This document shows, piece by piece, positions 12,469 through 24,703 of a stretch of DNA of 64,000 nt (position 1 is its first letter; each line of letters starts with the position of its first letter). A program made the position numbers and the translations under genes. Source of the DNA: Anticarsia gemmatalis (taxonomy: Eukaryota; Arthropoda; Insecta; Lepidoptera; Erebidae); the NCBI RefSeq assembly GCF_050436995.1, contig NC_134758.1:11160001-11224000 (forward strand), given 5' to 3'. The notes beneath the pieces are model-generated. The model did not search any database. It worked only from the letters and a program-made list of their open reading frames with translations, and had not been told where the DNA came from.

Positions 12469-14251
12469 GTAAGTAACTGTCTTCATTCACTTATTTGGTA
12501 ACATGCTTGACATTGTTAACAAACAATAACATTTGATATTGTAGCAAATCTATGAGTCGTTTATAGTGTATTAGTACTACTTTTTATTCTGTGATATAAT
12601 AAACTGCAAGTAAAAATGTTTATCCAAAAGCTACAAGTCTACAGTGGAATAATTAAACGCCTGAAGAGCATTTCATTTTGTCTCTACACCACTTTGTAAA
12701 CCGCAGACGCTACTTTTAAGTCAGCCACAGCAATGTTGAAAATTATAGCTTAAACCGAAATGTTTTCACACAAAGAACAATTTTACAATATATACAATGA
12801 CATACGTACATAAAAACGACCTTTTCCTGTTGGGGTAGGCAGAGAACAAAAAAACAGAAACATATTTTCAAAAATGTTCATAGTATCGTTCAGAAACAAA
12901 AGTTTTTTTTATGAACAAAAAAATCTTTTTAAATATGAACAATGTTTAATATTAAAAGTTGTTGAAAGAATTAAGAAATAAACACCAGAAGAGCGGCAAA
13001 TATTTCAGTCGAATCTGAATTTTAAATTCTGTTTGATGGAGATGGTAATTCATGAATTACGAACTGGCTTTAACGAAGCGCTGCTTCCGGCTTCGTGATA
13101 TTTTTTTATAGGATGTAGTAAAATTTGGCGGGAAAAATTATATGGCTGATATTGATTGAATTCTTGCTTGAAGTCAAATTTGGGGGAGTGACGTAATAAT
13201 GTCAGGCATGGAACATTTTGCTCTTCATTTTAAAAACAGTTTTTGCATATTATTGCGGTGCGGATTTTAGTAAAACTATTTATTTTGTAAAATGTATTTT
13301 AAAACGAAAACTACATATTCTGCGAAATAAATTTGATGTTTTTATCAGGTCATCCATCCATTAGGTACTTGAAAACATTTTTTTTTGTAAGTTTGTAAAA
13401 TGGTCCGTGGTCACAATTTTTCAGTATGTATTCGTAATTTCATTTGTTTGTATTTTTTTCAATGTTATATCCTTACATAAGATACAGACATTTCAATGGT
13501 TTCTATAATAAATACAATGTCAATAATATAGGTCAGAAGGTCACAAAAGGTCCTTACAATATATGTATGCACCCTTTCATACTTAACATGTAAAAGGTTT
13601 TATTTATGTTTCACAAAAGACTCGACCACCTGAATGGGCAATTTATATCTTTATTCAAAATTCTGTAGCCATATGAGAGATTTTAGAACTAAAAAATTGT
13701 AACTTTAATATATTGGTGGTAAAAATTTAATTTTAAATTGAAATCAATTAATTGTACTTTCTTTTGACCTTTAAGAGACTATCAAAATTTTACACGTTTC
13801 ATAAATTTATACTTGAAATTGTAATTTTCGTCAGAACGCCTGATTGCAAAATCTATCAATATCAAATTAACTTAAAACATTATTTTGGTACGATGCCAAA
13901 AGTCAATGTAGCCCTTGCTTCATCGGCGTTATATGGCGAACCAAAGATACGGTAACGCGTTTGCTAATTTGCTATAGCTTTCATAAATATACGTAATGGA
14001 GGAATGACGTTCAAACTATAATAATGGTTGCTGTGTCATAAAACCTAACGTCCCATTTTTTATTCCAAGCAATCTGTTTCTTCAATATTTCCCTTTTCTT
14101 TATAGATTTAACCAAATCTGACCTATATAGGTATACTACAAAATCATTGCTATAACTTAGTCCTACATGATATTTAAATCAACCCTTCGAAATTACAGCA
14201 TGTACCTTGTATAGTGTATAGATACCAACTATTTTTATTTTCCTTCCACAG
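12469..14251 (+). other. SLC6 gene intron
   Basis: A 1.8-kb AT-rich intron defined by the splice sites of the flanking exons. It contains a short copy of the repeat that carries the line TTTTCCTGTTGGGGTAGGCA near 12820. Nothing else is recognised. Confidence 0.9.
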
Positions 14252-14613
14252 ACAGCTTCCGGCACAGGCCTTGCATTCATCATCTTCACGGAAGCCATCA
14301 ACCAATTCCCTGGAGCCCAGTTCTGGTCCGTCCTCTTCTTCCTCATGCTGTTCACATTAGGCATAGACTCACAATTTGGCACTCTCGAAGGAGTCGTAAC
14401 CTCCATAGTGGACATGAAACTATTCCCTAATCTACGCAAGGAGTATTTAACCGGTGGTCTATGCCTCATCTGCTGCCTGTTGTCTATGGCCTTCGCTCAT
14501 GGATCTGGCAGTTATATATTTCTCCTTTTCGATATGTATAGCGGGAATTTTCCGCTGTTGATTATTGCGTTCTTCGAGTGCGTTGGGATTGCTTATGTGT
14601 ATGGAGTTAAAAG
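14252..14613 (+). CDS. SLC6 neutral amino-acid transporter, internal coding exon (TM7/8-TM10 region)
   Basis: This is the second visible coding exon of the SLC6 transporter: 120 codons plus two bases. It is flanked by the acceptor TTTTCCTTCCACAG and the donor GTGAGT after AAA-AG. It continues in phase 0 from the exon ending at 12468 and begins TASGTGLAFIIFTEAINQFP. The stretch LFTLGIDSQFGTLEG is the family's TM8 signature; its Asp-Ser pair corresponds to sodium-site-2 ligands in the structurally known members. Further hydrophobic helices follow (GGLCLICCLLSMAF and SYIFLLFDMYSG through FPLLIIAFFECVGIAYVYGV). The terminal AG joins the first A of the next exon to make Arg, so the phases agree. 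A long open frame on the opposite strand here is only a shadow. Confidence 0.95.
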
Positions 14614-15361
14614 GTGAGTTTTTTATTTATTCAATATAGTTTTTTAGTAACTAGTTATGAATAGAGTATGTTGTGATAAAGATTTCCCACACTCGATACC
14701 TTTGAATGCAGGCGGGTGGGCATGGGTTCGATTCCCAGACGGAATAAATATTTGTGTGACACATAAATAGTTCTTCAGGTACATTTTTATGGGTACTTTT
14801 GCCGTGGTTATTCAAAACATCATTAAAAAATTATGAACCTGGTTCAAACGGGCAAAATTTAAAATACGGTCCTTATTTTGCTATACAACCTACACAAAGT
14901 CACCAAATATCTGTCCCTAAGAATACATTCTAAACAGTATCTCTCTTCTCTACATTGCTTCCTTTTAACCTCTGTTCGACTACTGGGCAAAGGCGTCTTG
15001 TCCCCTCCAGAATTCAGTTTCAATAGCACTTTATATAAAAGAAACAGCTCCCACTGTGACTATCCGATAAGCAGTGGCACAGTAAACTGAAATGAAATGA
15101 AACACAAACAGTGAGTTGACTTAAACCGTATTAGTTTAGGACGCTTGCTTATTCCTTACTTGCGTACAATATTGAGAGGTCTGGTTATAACTTAGTTGAA
15201 TTTACTCAAGTTATGAACGTTTTAGATTGGAGAATAACTACTGTCAAGCTGAACATGTTAGTTGTTCTTTTGTCTCTCTCTGTGTTTTGTAGAGTCGTAG
15301 GTCCGTCTCGTAATTTTTGGCACGGTAAATAACAGGCTTTTTTGTTTTGTCGTATAGTTAG

Positions 15362-15564
15362 TTGCTCAAGCCGCCCGAAAGGCCTTTGACATGGTTTTAC
15401 CATTTTTATCTAAGTAGATAACAACCGGGACCAACTATTTACGTGCTCTCCGAAGCACGAAGACGTTCAGTTCAAGTACCACTTTGCGGCCACCCATCTG
15501 TAGAATGATCGAGCCACTGATCGTTTATCGACGATTGAGCGCAACTGACTATGAGCGCCTCAAA
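15362..15564 (-). mobile_element. 5S rRNA-like SINE, reversed copy
   Basis: Reversed, it carries CAGTTGCGCTCAATCGTCG, then ATGGGTGGCCGC, GTCTTCGTGCTTCGG and a body with GTTATC and CATGTCAAAGGCCTTTCGGG. It matches the + copy at 35729 along its length. Confidence 0.6.
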
Positions 15565-16062
15565 ATAACATTGTAAATAATGTTCAGAAAAAGAGCAGAT
15601 TACGTTTGATTCAACTATCTCTACGTAAATCTTATAAAATCCGTGACACACTCACAAATATTAGTAATAATCAATAATTTTAAGTTTTCTTAAAAAAATA
15701 TAAAACTATACTTTTATACTTGGCTTAATTCAAATCAAAGCATTAACAAATGTCATGAAAACGTGAGCATAATAATATGAGGCAACTTCTTAGTACACAA
15801 TTTAAGCAGTAATTATATGCTTGTGAAATGTGTAGAGACTTAGTCAACTAATTAAACTACTAGTGAACTTCCTTCAGTACGTTAAGCTCTCACTGAAGGT
15901 TCCAAGCCTCTTCATAATTGTTTTAGTTTCAACTTATAAGCTTTTAAAAGAATCTTTCGTTATTAAATACTTTTTTTGTACGTAAAATTACGTCTGTTAT
16001 GTTCAAAGGTTTTACTTATTTAAAAAAATACAACTCCTGCATTAAGAATAGCTCTTGTGACC

Positions 16063-16193
16063 GCATTTTGGTATTTGAACTAGGCGTCTCCGTGCTTCGG
16101 AGGCACGTAATTTGGTCCCGGTGGTTGTCAATAAAGATAACAGTCATTAAGTCAGAGGCCAGAGGACAATAGGTTGACCACTAACCATACGCA
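16063..16193 (+). mobile_element. 5S rRNA-like SINE, 5'-truncated copy
   Basis: It begins at GACCGCATTTTGGTATTTGA and continues GGCGTCTCCGTGCTTCGGAG through GGTTGACCACTAACCATACG to an A-rich tail, matching 35810 onward. A piece of reversed tRNA-SINE tail (16027-16062) abuts it. Confidence 0.6.
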
Positions 16194-17377
16194 AAAAAAA
16201 AACGATCACTAAGTCGGTTTTAAGATTATTCTAGTATTCTTTTCAAATCTGATGTCAAATGGCGTAAAAGTTATTTCAATATAAGTGTTCGTAACTAGGA
16301 TAAAATGTTAGTGTGTAGTCAATCGGGCGAGTGAGGGTCTCAGTTCAACTCGGCGGAACGATTGGCGATCATCTTTATAACTTGTTGGAGAACTTTCTGC
16401 CAAATATATTGAGTGATATAAGTTATTATCGCTTTAGTTTTCCTAAGAAATTGTGTGTTGTAGGGGCTTTGTTTTGTGTAGTTTATATTTTGAAACATAT
16501 TATTTAAATAGGTCTTAGTTACATATTTCCAAACCTAGAACTTAATATCTAAGAAATTCACTGCCTTGGGTGCAACTTGAACATCCATGAATAAAGTTAT
16601 ATAAAGTAAGGTAGGTAACGATAAATATATTATTGATCATATATATCTACTTGTCTTTCGTACCTATGTAAACGTTGGATAGGTTACACTTGAGTGGTCC
16701 GTAATCATACCTCTTAGTATATCGATGTAATTTCATTGTAATCAGTAAAATCTCAAGTTACTCATACAAAACTCGTTTACATATTTTGTCATTTGTCCCA
16801 AATATTATATTATTACGTAGAATTAATTGATATTAAGTCGGTACAAAGTGTTCCTTCTCTCACAAGATACACTCATTCAATTAAGATTATAATTGGTTTT
16901 AATTAGAAAAGCTTGGGACGACGGTTCCATTACGAATTTGATAGAATAGGGTATTAAAATTATGATAGAAAATTATATTTTTTCTTCTTTATTGGTCGAT
17001 AAAAGATATTTCTAATAACTTCTTTTTAAATTACAGCAATTGTAAGTGTGGTAATGGTTCTACGACTTACATCTTTAGCTATTTTTGAGTGAAATGTAGA
17101 ATATCCTAATCGATAAATTTTATAACCCTATACTTACTTACTTAATTTTTTAAATGGTTCTTAACGAGTTGCGAAATCGTAAACTAGCATTTGATTAATG
17201 TAGTAAGGTTTACTTTCTTATTCCGAGACTACATTCATAGGTAAAGCAGTGGGATAGAAATAGTTAGTTAAAAAAATCTACGCAAACTAGCAATTATCAT
17301 GTACTGAGCCTTGTTGGCAATTAACAGCTGTTACGCGTCCGCCATTTTGTCTAGTGTCAATAAACATCACAGACACT

Positions 17378-17892
17378 CAGGGTTGGATTTAGGTACGTTG
17401 AAAAAGATAGTACAGAAAAATGAAAAGGATAGTATTTCCAAAAAAATTATAGTACACTTTCATTATTTTGAATTTACCTTATTATGTAGTCATTAAAAGC
17501 AACAATTGTGTTTCAGCATTAAACACAAAAGCAAGCCTTTTTAAAATCCGATACAAAAAATGTGTAAAACAAACTAATTTCACTGTGAGAATGAGTAGTG
17601 TTGCAATTTTTTTATGAACGGTAAATGCTATCGCAATGATTTTTGGTTATTTTATAAGAATATTAGTCTAATTATGTTGTTTTACTTTAATTTTATACCT
17701 AATTGTGATCAGAATTCGGTCGGATACACTCACGATCGAAATATTTATATCAAATAAAACTAAAATTCGGGAAAATTCACTAATTTAAAATTATAGTATT
17801 TTACCGTACTATCCTTAGATGTGGATAGTATATAGTACAAAGGGCGAAATTATAGTATAAATACTATAATTATAGTACAAAATCCAACCCTG
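17378..17892 (+). mobile_element. hAT-type MITE with 8-bp target duplication
   Basis: The ends are CAGGGTTGGATTT and its reverse complement AAATCCAACCCTG. Immediately outside both ends is CAGACACT, a perfect 8-bp target-site duplication. CAG ends with an 8-bp duplication point to the hAT superfamily. The 515-base interior repeats TATAGTAC/TAGTA motifs near both ends and has no transposase. Confidence 0.85.
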
Positions 17893-19924
17893 CAGACACT
17901 ACAATTGTACAGCTTTTCAGCCCGTTTTTGTCTCTCTGACTGTTTCAATTAAAAACCTTTTCTGGTACTAGTTGGCAATTTTATTTCGAGTGCCTTTTTC
18001 CTTTGTAACGCGAAGTGAAGATTAAATTCACGGGGTGCTTCAATAAAAAGCAAGCGTTAGTCGCTTTATCTAGCTGGTGCAGAAAACTATTGTAACTTTA
18101 CTAAAAGCTTTATGTTCAGAATTTGATGTTTATAACCAGCTTATATATAAGGACCAGTGTTCATTGGCAGCTCGGCATAACTAGAGATTTTACGCGAAAA
18201 ATAAACGTATAATTTAAGTGGTAGTAGGTACGTTGATATGATAATAATGTCCTTCTTATCGATATTCGGCTATGGCCTCCAATTTCATTGCAACCATCTA
18301 ATTTTGTGGAAATATTAAGCTAAACCTTACCATAGAGCCTTCAGAATGTCATGGGATCCTTTGCTATCGTACAGCCGTTTACGAGATGCCAAAGCAAGAT
18401 AACATCCATTAATAAGTTATTTACTTAATGCAATTAAATCATTTTTAAGTAACCGCATTATAATTTACCTATTTGTATTGTAAAAATACGAATGCTAAAA
18501 TATTAACTGCTGTATCATGGCGCTTATGTGCACTGAGCTTAACTTCATAGTTATAACTATAAAGTTTTAGGTTTAGACTTTATCCTTCACCCACGCTTTA
18601 AAACGTAATCCCTATTTACTGAAAGTGTCTGAAAGTATCCAATTTCGGGAGCTCTATATGAAAATTTAAAGCGAATTTTCAAAGGCAAGCTACGATGTAT
18701 AACTATGAAAAGCGGAGGCAAAAGAGCTTAAATATTCCCAAATTATACTAAGACAGAGGAGCTTATTTCATACATGTAATTATGTACTACACAAATATAC
18801 AAAATATGAAAACCATGAGGCGTTCTTTGGTATCTGCTTACCCCTGTGAGAACATGGCGTCATTTTATCTATTTGTGTATGCATTTTATACTGCTAAAAT
18901 TTTAATACATGTAATCAACTCGTATTTTTCTTATATATTTGTATATATGATTAATTTACCTCATTCTGAATGTTGTAAATAATATATGTATAGATTTGTA
19001 AATATTGTTTCAGCAGCTCTTTATGTAAAAAATATTAACAATTTTTAAGATTTTAGTCATCCATTTTTGCGTGGTTGAAAAGATTAAGCAGATTTTTTTT
19101 CATATGTTACATAACTTTGAGGCAAAGGCAACCGTTACATAAGTCCACATCAAATATACAAGGTAATGTGTCTCGACCGTTTTTCTTTTTTATTTACGGT
19201 CGCTTTTTAAATAATTCCTTTTTAGATGCCAGTTTTATAAAAAGAAACAAGGGTTAGGCGAAGAATTTTTCTCTTTTAAAAATGGTGACTGAGAATTTAA
19301 GTGCCTACTCTTGTATAAATAATTTAGGTATTTTCAAGACCTAAATAAAATGTACTTTAATAATCACTTAAATAGGTGTAACAGTAGTCATATTGTAAGA
19401 TGTAGTCGCTTATACTACCAAATCTATTTTTGTAGGACTACAAAGGATCAACTTAAATTTCAATCACAAATTCGGACACCTTTTTTGTATTTTTTTTCCC
19501 CTATTTAATAATATATTTCCAATAAATATTCAAACAGAAACTATTTACCCGCGAAGAAGAGTCCAATTCCACACATGATTAAAAAATGCTACAAATATAA
19601 ATTCAAAAATGTTCCGCGCTCCATCCGCCATTTTGTATTACAATTTCATCTCTCATTTCAATATTGGAATAATTGTACTGTGAATGATGATACCGGCACT
19701 GCGAGTATTGTCGTGTTTGTTCAACAATATGTGGCTGATTCCGTTGCATGTCAATAATGAACGAATGGCGGTTAATTTAATTTTAATGTGTTGTTTTGTT
19801 AACTCATTTTACTTTATGAAAGCTTTTAAATCAATTCATATAAAACTTTTCCGTTACTGACTGGTTGATGTCCAGTTTCTGAGGCACATTTAGCGGTAGT
19901 TTATCTATTCAATCTGTCATGTTT

Positions 19925-20084
19925 ATATGAGCTTCGCTATCGGACAAAGCACAGACGAAACTACGGGGCGTAGAAAGTTGAAATTTGGTTTGAAGATTCT
20001 TTAGGAAGTAGAGGAACACTAAAAGGTGATTTTTGTAAATTACATTCCGAAAGGGGTGAAATTTTAACGCGGGTGGAAAGCTAG
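19925..20084 (+). mobile_element. Helitron 3' end fragment
   Basis: The stretch with GAAATTTGGTTTGAAGATTC and GGGTGAAATTTTAACGCGGG ends GGAAAGCTAG before T, like lepidopteran Helitron 3' ends. No 5' end was seen. Confidence 0.45.
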
Positions 20085-21483
20085 TTATAAATTAAAATGT
20101 TATAATAGCCTATCATGCTAAAGACTATTTAAAAAGTAATAAAAGTATAACCGAAGCATAAAGAAAGTAATATATTTTAGTTTAGTCCAATAAATCCTAT
20201 TTATATATTAGATATTTCAAAATATCCTAGAAAGATCACAAAAACACAATCACTAACAGTTTCCATAGCTTTCCGAAAATTAATAGACTAGTAATTTGAG
20301 AAACCCTTTCACATTTCCCTTGCATTGTCTTACCATAGAGCATAGTTAATAACCCATTATACAACGATCTATCAAAGACAATCCACAAAGGAATTCACGG
20401 TGAAGAGATAGAACCCTGTCGTACTGAAATATTACCGTCGAACATTCCAGAATGTCTCGTCTTTGAAGATTTTTGACGGCGATATTTTGAGGTTATGTCG
20501 TTTCTTTTACTTCTTTGTTGATGTAAATGAATGTATTTTACTGTTAAATTAAGTTAGGGAGTTTGGTTCAAGTTATCTGTGAAAGACTTTTATGCTTGAA
20601 ATTTTCCCGTAAATTGCAATTACTATGTCCGAACTTTATATAAATTATAAACGTTTGTTACATGAAACCATCAACTAGAGGTATTATGAAATATGCCATA
20701 GGGCTGGTTGAAGATACGGAATACAAAAAAGAAGAGACAAAGAAGAAGAAATACAAAAAGTAGCTATTGTCGAAAAACAAGAAAACACGCGGAGTCGTAA
20801 GCATAGTCGTATAAATTAAGTTTAAACAGTCACAAAGTTATGAGGGTAAGCTAATAAACTCTAGCTCTAAATGTCATTATCACCAAAGTAATCATTGTCT
20901 AGCTGCTACACCTTAATTATCTAACTTGCAGGGGTAAATTAAACTTTAGGGACATAGGGACAAGTAAAATAACTCCATAAAAGGGTTTTTAATACAGTAA
21001 AAATATTGTCTGTTTTACCAAAATAAGTAAGTAGAGTTTATAGATAGGTAATATGACAGAAATAAACATGGCTCTTTTTTGCTGTCGAGCAAAAAAAGGA
21101 GTGAACCAAACTATACTTCCTGATTTTCGAGCTTATTTATATACTGTCTTGTTCCATCACCTTCGTCTACATAAAGTACATATACTACACGATGATCATA
21201 AACTGTTCGAAGTGACACCCCCTTCGGAAATAAGCTGCCGTCGTTCGAACTTTATACAATACTATAAAGGTGTTGTATGACTTGACAGAAGTAAAGTTTA
21301 TAGGCTGAGCAGTGGCGTAGCTGCCGTTTGAGCGGGGCACCGGGGCACCGTCCTTAAGGGGCTCCCCGGACTATGATCAATGAAGCAATTTTTTTATTGT
21401 GTCTCGTAGATTGGATGTAGAGGGCTCTATCTTATTTGTTAGCACCGGACGCAGTGCCTTAAAAACTACATTTTGTTTTAAAG

Positions 21484-21656
21484 AAAATTCCCGTACTTAG
21501 AATTGCTCTCGTGTCGCGGGGACTTTTACAAACACAAAAACAACGGACAAAAAGTACAGATCCGGAACAAATAATTATTCCGTGTAAGAACGGAAACCAC
21601 GACCCTCCGGCGCACTGATAACGGCGCGGCGACATTAACCACTGCGCCACGGAGGT
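21484..21656 (-). mobile_element. tRNA-derived SINE, near full length
   Basis: On the minus strand it starts ACCTCCGTGGCGCAGTGGTT, a tRNA-like A box, has GGGTCGTGGTTTCCG in the B-box region, then ACGGAATAATTATTTGTTCC and the shared 3' body GTAAAAGTCCCCGCGACACG. Confidence 0.85.
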
Positions 21657-21966
21657 AGTCACACTACCTATCTACTCCACTGAATCTGAGATTTAAGCCA
21701 TCAATTTCCTTCGAGTGTTTGATCTTAATAATAAATTTATCTGATCTTAGACTAGAGTAATATTTATTAGAAGTATTAATGATTAGGTAAAGTCTAGTCT
21801 ATTTTAGGATACGATCAATAACAGCGCTGAGTTGGGTTTTGTATCTACGAATTTATAAATCTTTGCTTCTAGCATCAGGATAATTCGTTAATATAGGTCG
21901 CACAATAATTTTATTTCATTCATTACAAATATCATTATGGTTTCATATCTTATGTAAAGTCTTCAG

Positions 21967-22056
21967 CCGAACTTGGCTAACGTGGTGGACTCAAGGCCTT
22001 ACCCCTTCCTTGATTCGGGAGTAGACCCTTGTCCAGCAGTGGGACAGATATGGGTT
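21967..22056 (+). repeat. ACTTGGC-type interspersed repeat
   Basis: It contains AACTTGGCTAACGTGGTGGA, CTTACCCCTTCCTTGATTCG and GACCCTTGTCCAGCAGTGGG. Other copies lie at 27374, 45728 and 55597. This is a common lepidopteran retroelement tail; the class is not certain. Confidence 0.7.
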
Positions 22057-23073
22057 AAAAAAAATCTTACCTAACATTCCATAAAATCCAATGTTATGAC
22101 AATATAAAAAATTGTTTATAGACATTACCAAGATAAATAGTAACTCAAATCTGACATTGGTAATCAACAATTAATTCGCCTTGACCATTCACAGAGCAGT
22201 CTTAGGTGCAAATCAATATTTCTTAAAAAATATGAATTCATCAAACTTAGTAGGCACGCGCAGGAAACAATTGACGGACTTTCACAGACTTTTTACGAAC
22301 GCTAACTTGTCTAAAGTCGGAAGTCCGTAAAATCTTTATTCATCAACAGTTTTCCGGATTCGCGTCATTTTTCTTCGCCGTTCATTTTTATTAGGTTCGC
22401 GAAGATATCGTTACTTTATTATTATTATGATAGAGATTCAGTTTTCATTGTTATAATAATATTAGGATTAATGAGGTATGAAATTTGAGTGAGTTATTTC
22501 GACATGAAGTTATTAAATCTAAAATTACGCTCGTATAGTTCGATCTTTACTAGGCTCTACACTTTCTTGATTTTTCTTGATTTTCTATTGTAACAATTTT
22601 AAGAAAAAATTGAAAAGTTAGGTTTTTATTTTAGGGGAAACTAAACATTGAGTAAAATCAATTGCAAGACTAAAATCGACTACATAATATTTCCCCAAGC
22701 GACTCATTTATGTTATGGCCAATTATGTTCCATTTAAAAACGTTGCTTAACTGCATAGTTTAATTTTAAGTAGTAAAGTTAAGCGATAAATGTAATTTGA
22801 AAGTCACCTTCCATACAACCTCAACAAATATAATGTAGAAGTTACGAATAAGTACACAGCGTCCTAAACTAACACAAAACTACATACTGTTACACAATTT
22901 AGCCTCAGGGCTTATAGTGTTTCAAGGTATTTTATTTATATTGAACCTGATTTATTTACCACATAGGTTAAAATTGTCGTCCTTTTTAAGTTTTACGATA
23001 GAAATAACATTTTGAAGTTGCGGTACTGTATTCTTTATGCATTCTTACTTTCTTAGTTGGTAATTTTTTTTTA

Positions 23074-23213
23074 AGACAACTCCTGCACTAAGAATTAGAC
23101 CACACCCGAAACAATTATTATTTGTGGATCGCACAAATAATTGCTCCGTGTGGGAATCGAACCCACAACCCGATGCAGTGGCGTGGTGACCTAAACCTAT
23201 GCGCCACGGCAGT
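23074..23213 (-). mobile_element. tRNA-derived SINE, internally deleted
   Basis: Reversed, it has GCCGTGGCGCATAGG, GGGTTCGATTCCCACACGGA and the ATTATTTGTGCGATCCACAA inverted motif, then skips to CTAATTCTTAGTGCAGGAGT. The middle body is missing. Confidence 0.8.
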
Positions 23214-23581
23214 CAAATAATTAGTCAATAGTCTAGAGTCCGATTCAATTACATTATGCTTCATAATTTCTACACTCGGTACTATCGAGCATCGACAGTT
23301 AGACATTTAAAATCTACTATGATAAATACTTAATCAGGAACCTACTAGTGGCGCTAATCAGTTTTCATACTCAACATTTCTGCTTGATTTTCCTTTGTCC
23401 ATAGCGGTAGGAAATCACCCCTTTGGAAACAAATCATATAAATTCTCTAAATTGCCCCAAAATATCTCAATACACTCTAATTTTTTGACAAATCTAAAAA
23501 ATATTTAAAAAAACTAATATTAATATCAACAAATCTAATCGAAAAGCTAAAAAAATAAAATACTTTCTCTCTATTTTCCAG

Positions 23582-23845
23582 ATTCGCAGACGACATCCAG
23601 TTAATGACGGGCCAACGCCCCGGCATATACTGGCTCATCTGTTGGAAGTACCTTTCTCCTCTAGCGATGCTCTCCATCCTCATGTCCTCGTTCTGGGAGC
23701 TGGCGACCGAGGGCTCCAGCTACGAGGCGTGGGTCAAGTCCATAGGAGACACGGAGAAGAAGCCCTGGCCGATGTGGGCCGTGCTGCTGGTGTTAGTGCT
23801 CATCATGGCCAGTGTGTTGTGGATACCTGTGTTGGCTATATGCAG
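23582..23845 (+). CDS. SLC6 neutral amino-acid transporter, internal coding exon (TM11-TM12)
   Basis: This is the third visible coding exon of the SLC6 transporter, with acceptor TCTCTATTTTCCAG and donor GTACGC after TGC-AG. It reads FADDIQLMTGQRPGIYWLIC, a typical SLC6 loop-and-TM11 start. It continues with KYLSPLAMLSILMSSFW, an acidic extracellular loop (TEGSSYEAWVKSIGDTEKKP) and TM12 (WAVLLVLVLIMASVLWIPVL). One base completes the Arg codon from the previous exon and two bases start the next, so the phase is consistent on both sides. It is noticeably more GC-rich than its introns. The preceding intron is about 9 kb and holds several transposable elements. A second long frame on the same strand at 23642 is out of phase and is a shadow. 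Confidence 0.95.
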
Positions 23846-24308
23846 GTACGCTTTCCACGTACTCTTTTCATTTTGTGTTTGGGGTAATCTAAAATTTAAG
23901 CGATACCGAGGTTTAACCGATACCGTGTATATTTTAAAGTATAGACCGTACTAAATTACCTCTGAGGTACGGTACCTAAGTTTTTTGCCTGTTATTTACG
24001 ATTAGTATCGGTAACTAAAGTAACCAATTTTTGAAAAAGCTCTGGACCAAATACGCTTTTTGGCCGGATGAGACGAGAGTCTTTAATTAAATTTTTACTT
24101 AAAGCGAATAGCCAAATAGATAAGGTCTTTTATTTTAAGTACCCCTTGTATTCTGATATCAATCAGTAAACCTTTAATTAAACGCTATACCAGAACTAAA
24201 AACATTAGCTATCGAAAAGGTTAATCATTACTATCTAAGAACTAAACCTACTATTTTCAAAACATTTCCAAACTTCTCCATAATTACAAAGACTACATCT
24301 ACTTCCAG
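23846..24308 (+). other. SLC6 gene last intron
   Basis: A 463-base AT-rich intron with donor GTACGC and acceptor CTTCCAG. No repeat recognised. Confidence 0.85.
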
Positions 24309-24495
24309 ATACTTCGGCATCCCAATAATAGACGACGAAGAACGCGCGTGGTTCCCGGCCGAGGAGCTAAGAGACTTCCACGGCATTGAACCCAGACCCG
24401 TCTCGACTACAGAGACACTGCTATTCTGCACCAGACCTGACGGCTCTGAGGGCTGTTGCTGGCCAGGATGCTGCGACACTGATGATGAAGAGTAA
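24309..24495 (+). CDS. SLC6 neutral amino-acid transporter, last coding exon and stop
   Basis: This is the terminal coding exon: 62 residues encoded largely here, then TAA at 24493-24495. It was recognised because the frame continues exactly from 23845 across the acceptor ACATCTACTTCCAG. It starts with RYFGIPIIDDEERAWFPAEE, the juxtamembrane cytoplasmic tail that follows TM12 in the family. The tail ends in a short cysteine cluster (GCCWPGCC) followed by acidic DTDDEE. The cluster could be palmitoylated or be a simple lineage tail; that is inference. With the other three exons the visible transporter totals 494 residues, close to three quarters of a usual 600-700 residue SLC6 protein. The open frame on the opposite strand at 24231-24860 is a shadow of this exon and its 3' UTR. 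Confidence 0.9.
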
Positions 24496-24697
24496 CCAGG
24501 GAAAAAACGGTACGCTATTTTTGGACAAAGTTGGTCAACATGTAGTATAGTATGCTCTAAAAAGAAGTTAATAAGACAATATTTTATTGATGATTGGAGA
24601 CAATAATTATAGAAAACTGTAACTTTTAAATGCTTGATTGTTGAAAGGAAACTTGATTTATGTAACGCCATAAAGTTATTTGTGGTACAATAGTGAC

Positions 24698-24703
24698 AAT
24701 AAA
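24698..24703 (+). promoter_or_regulatory. Candidate polyadenylation signal of the SLC6 gene
   Basis: A canonical AATAAA lies about 200 bases after the transporter stop codon, giving a short, plausible 3' UTR. Further AATAAA copies exist downstream in AT-rich DNA (for example near 25296), so the real cleavage site is not certain. Confidence 0.5.

Larger units (their letters stand above)
14614..23581 (+). other. SLC6 gene intron, repeat-rich
   Basis: A 9-kb intron. It holds a SINE fragment near 14709, 5S-like SINEs (15362-15564 reversed, 16063-16193), a MITE with an 8-bp duplication (17378-17892), a Helitron 3' end (to 20084), a fragment near 21310 starting CAGTGGCGTAGCTG that resembles a hAT end, two tRNA-SINEs and one copy of the ACTTGGC-type repeat. 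The many short open frames show no recognisable protein. Confidence 0.85.
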
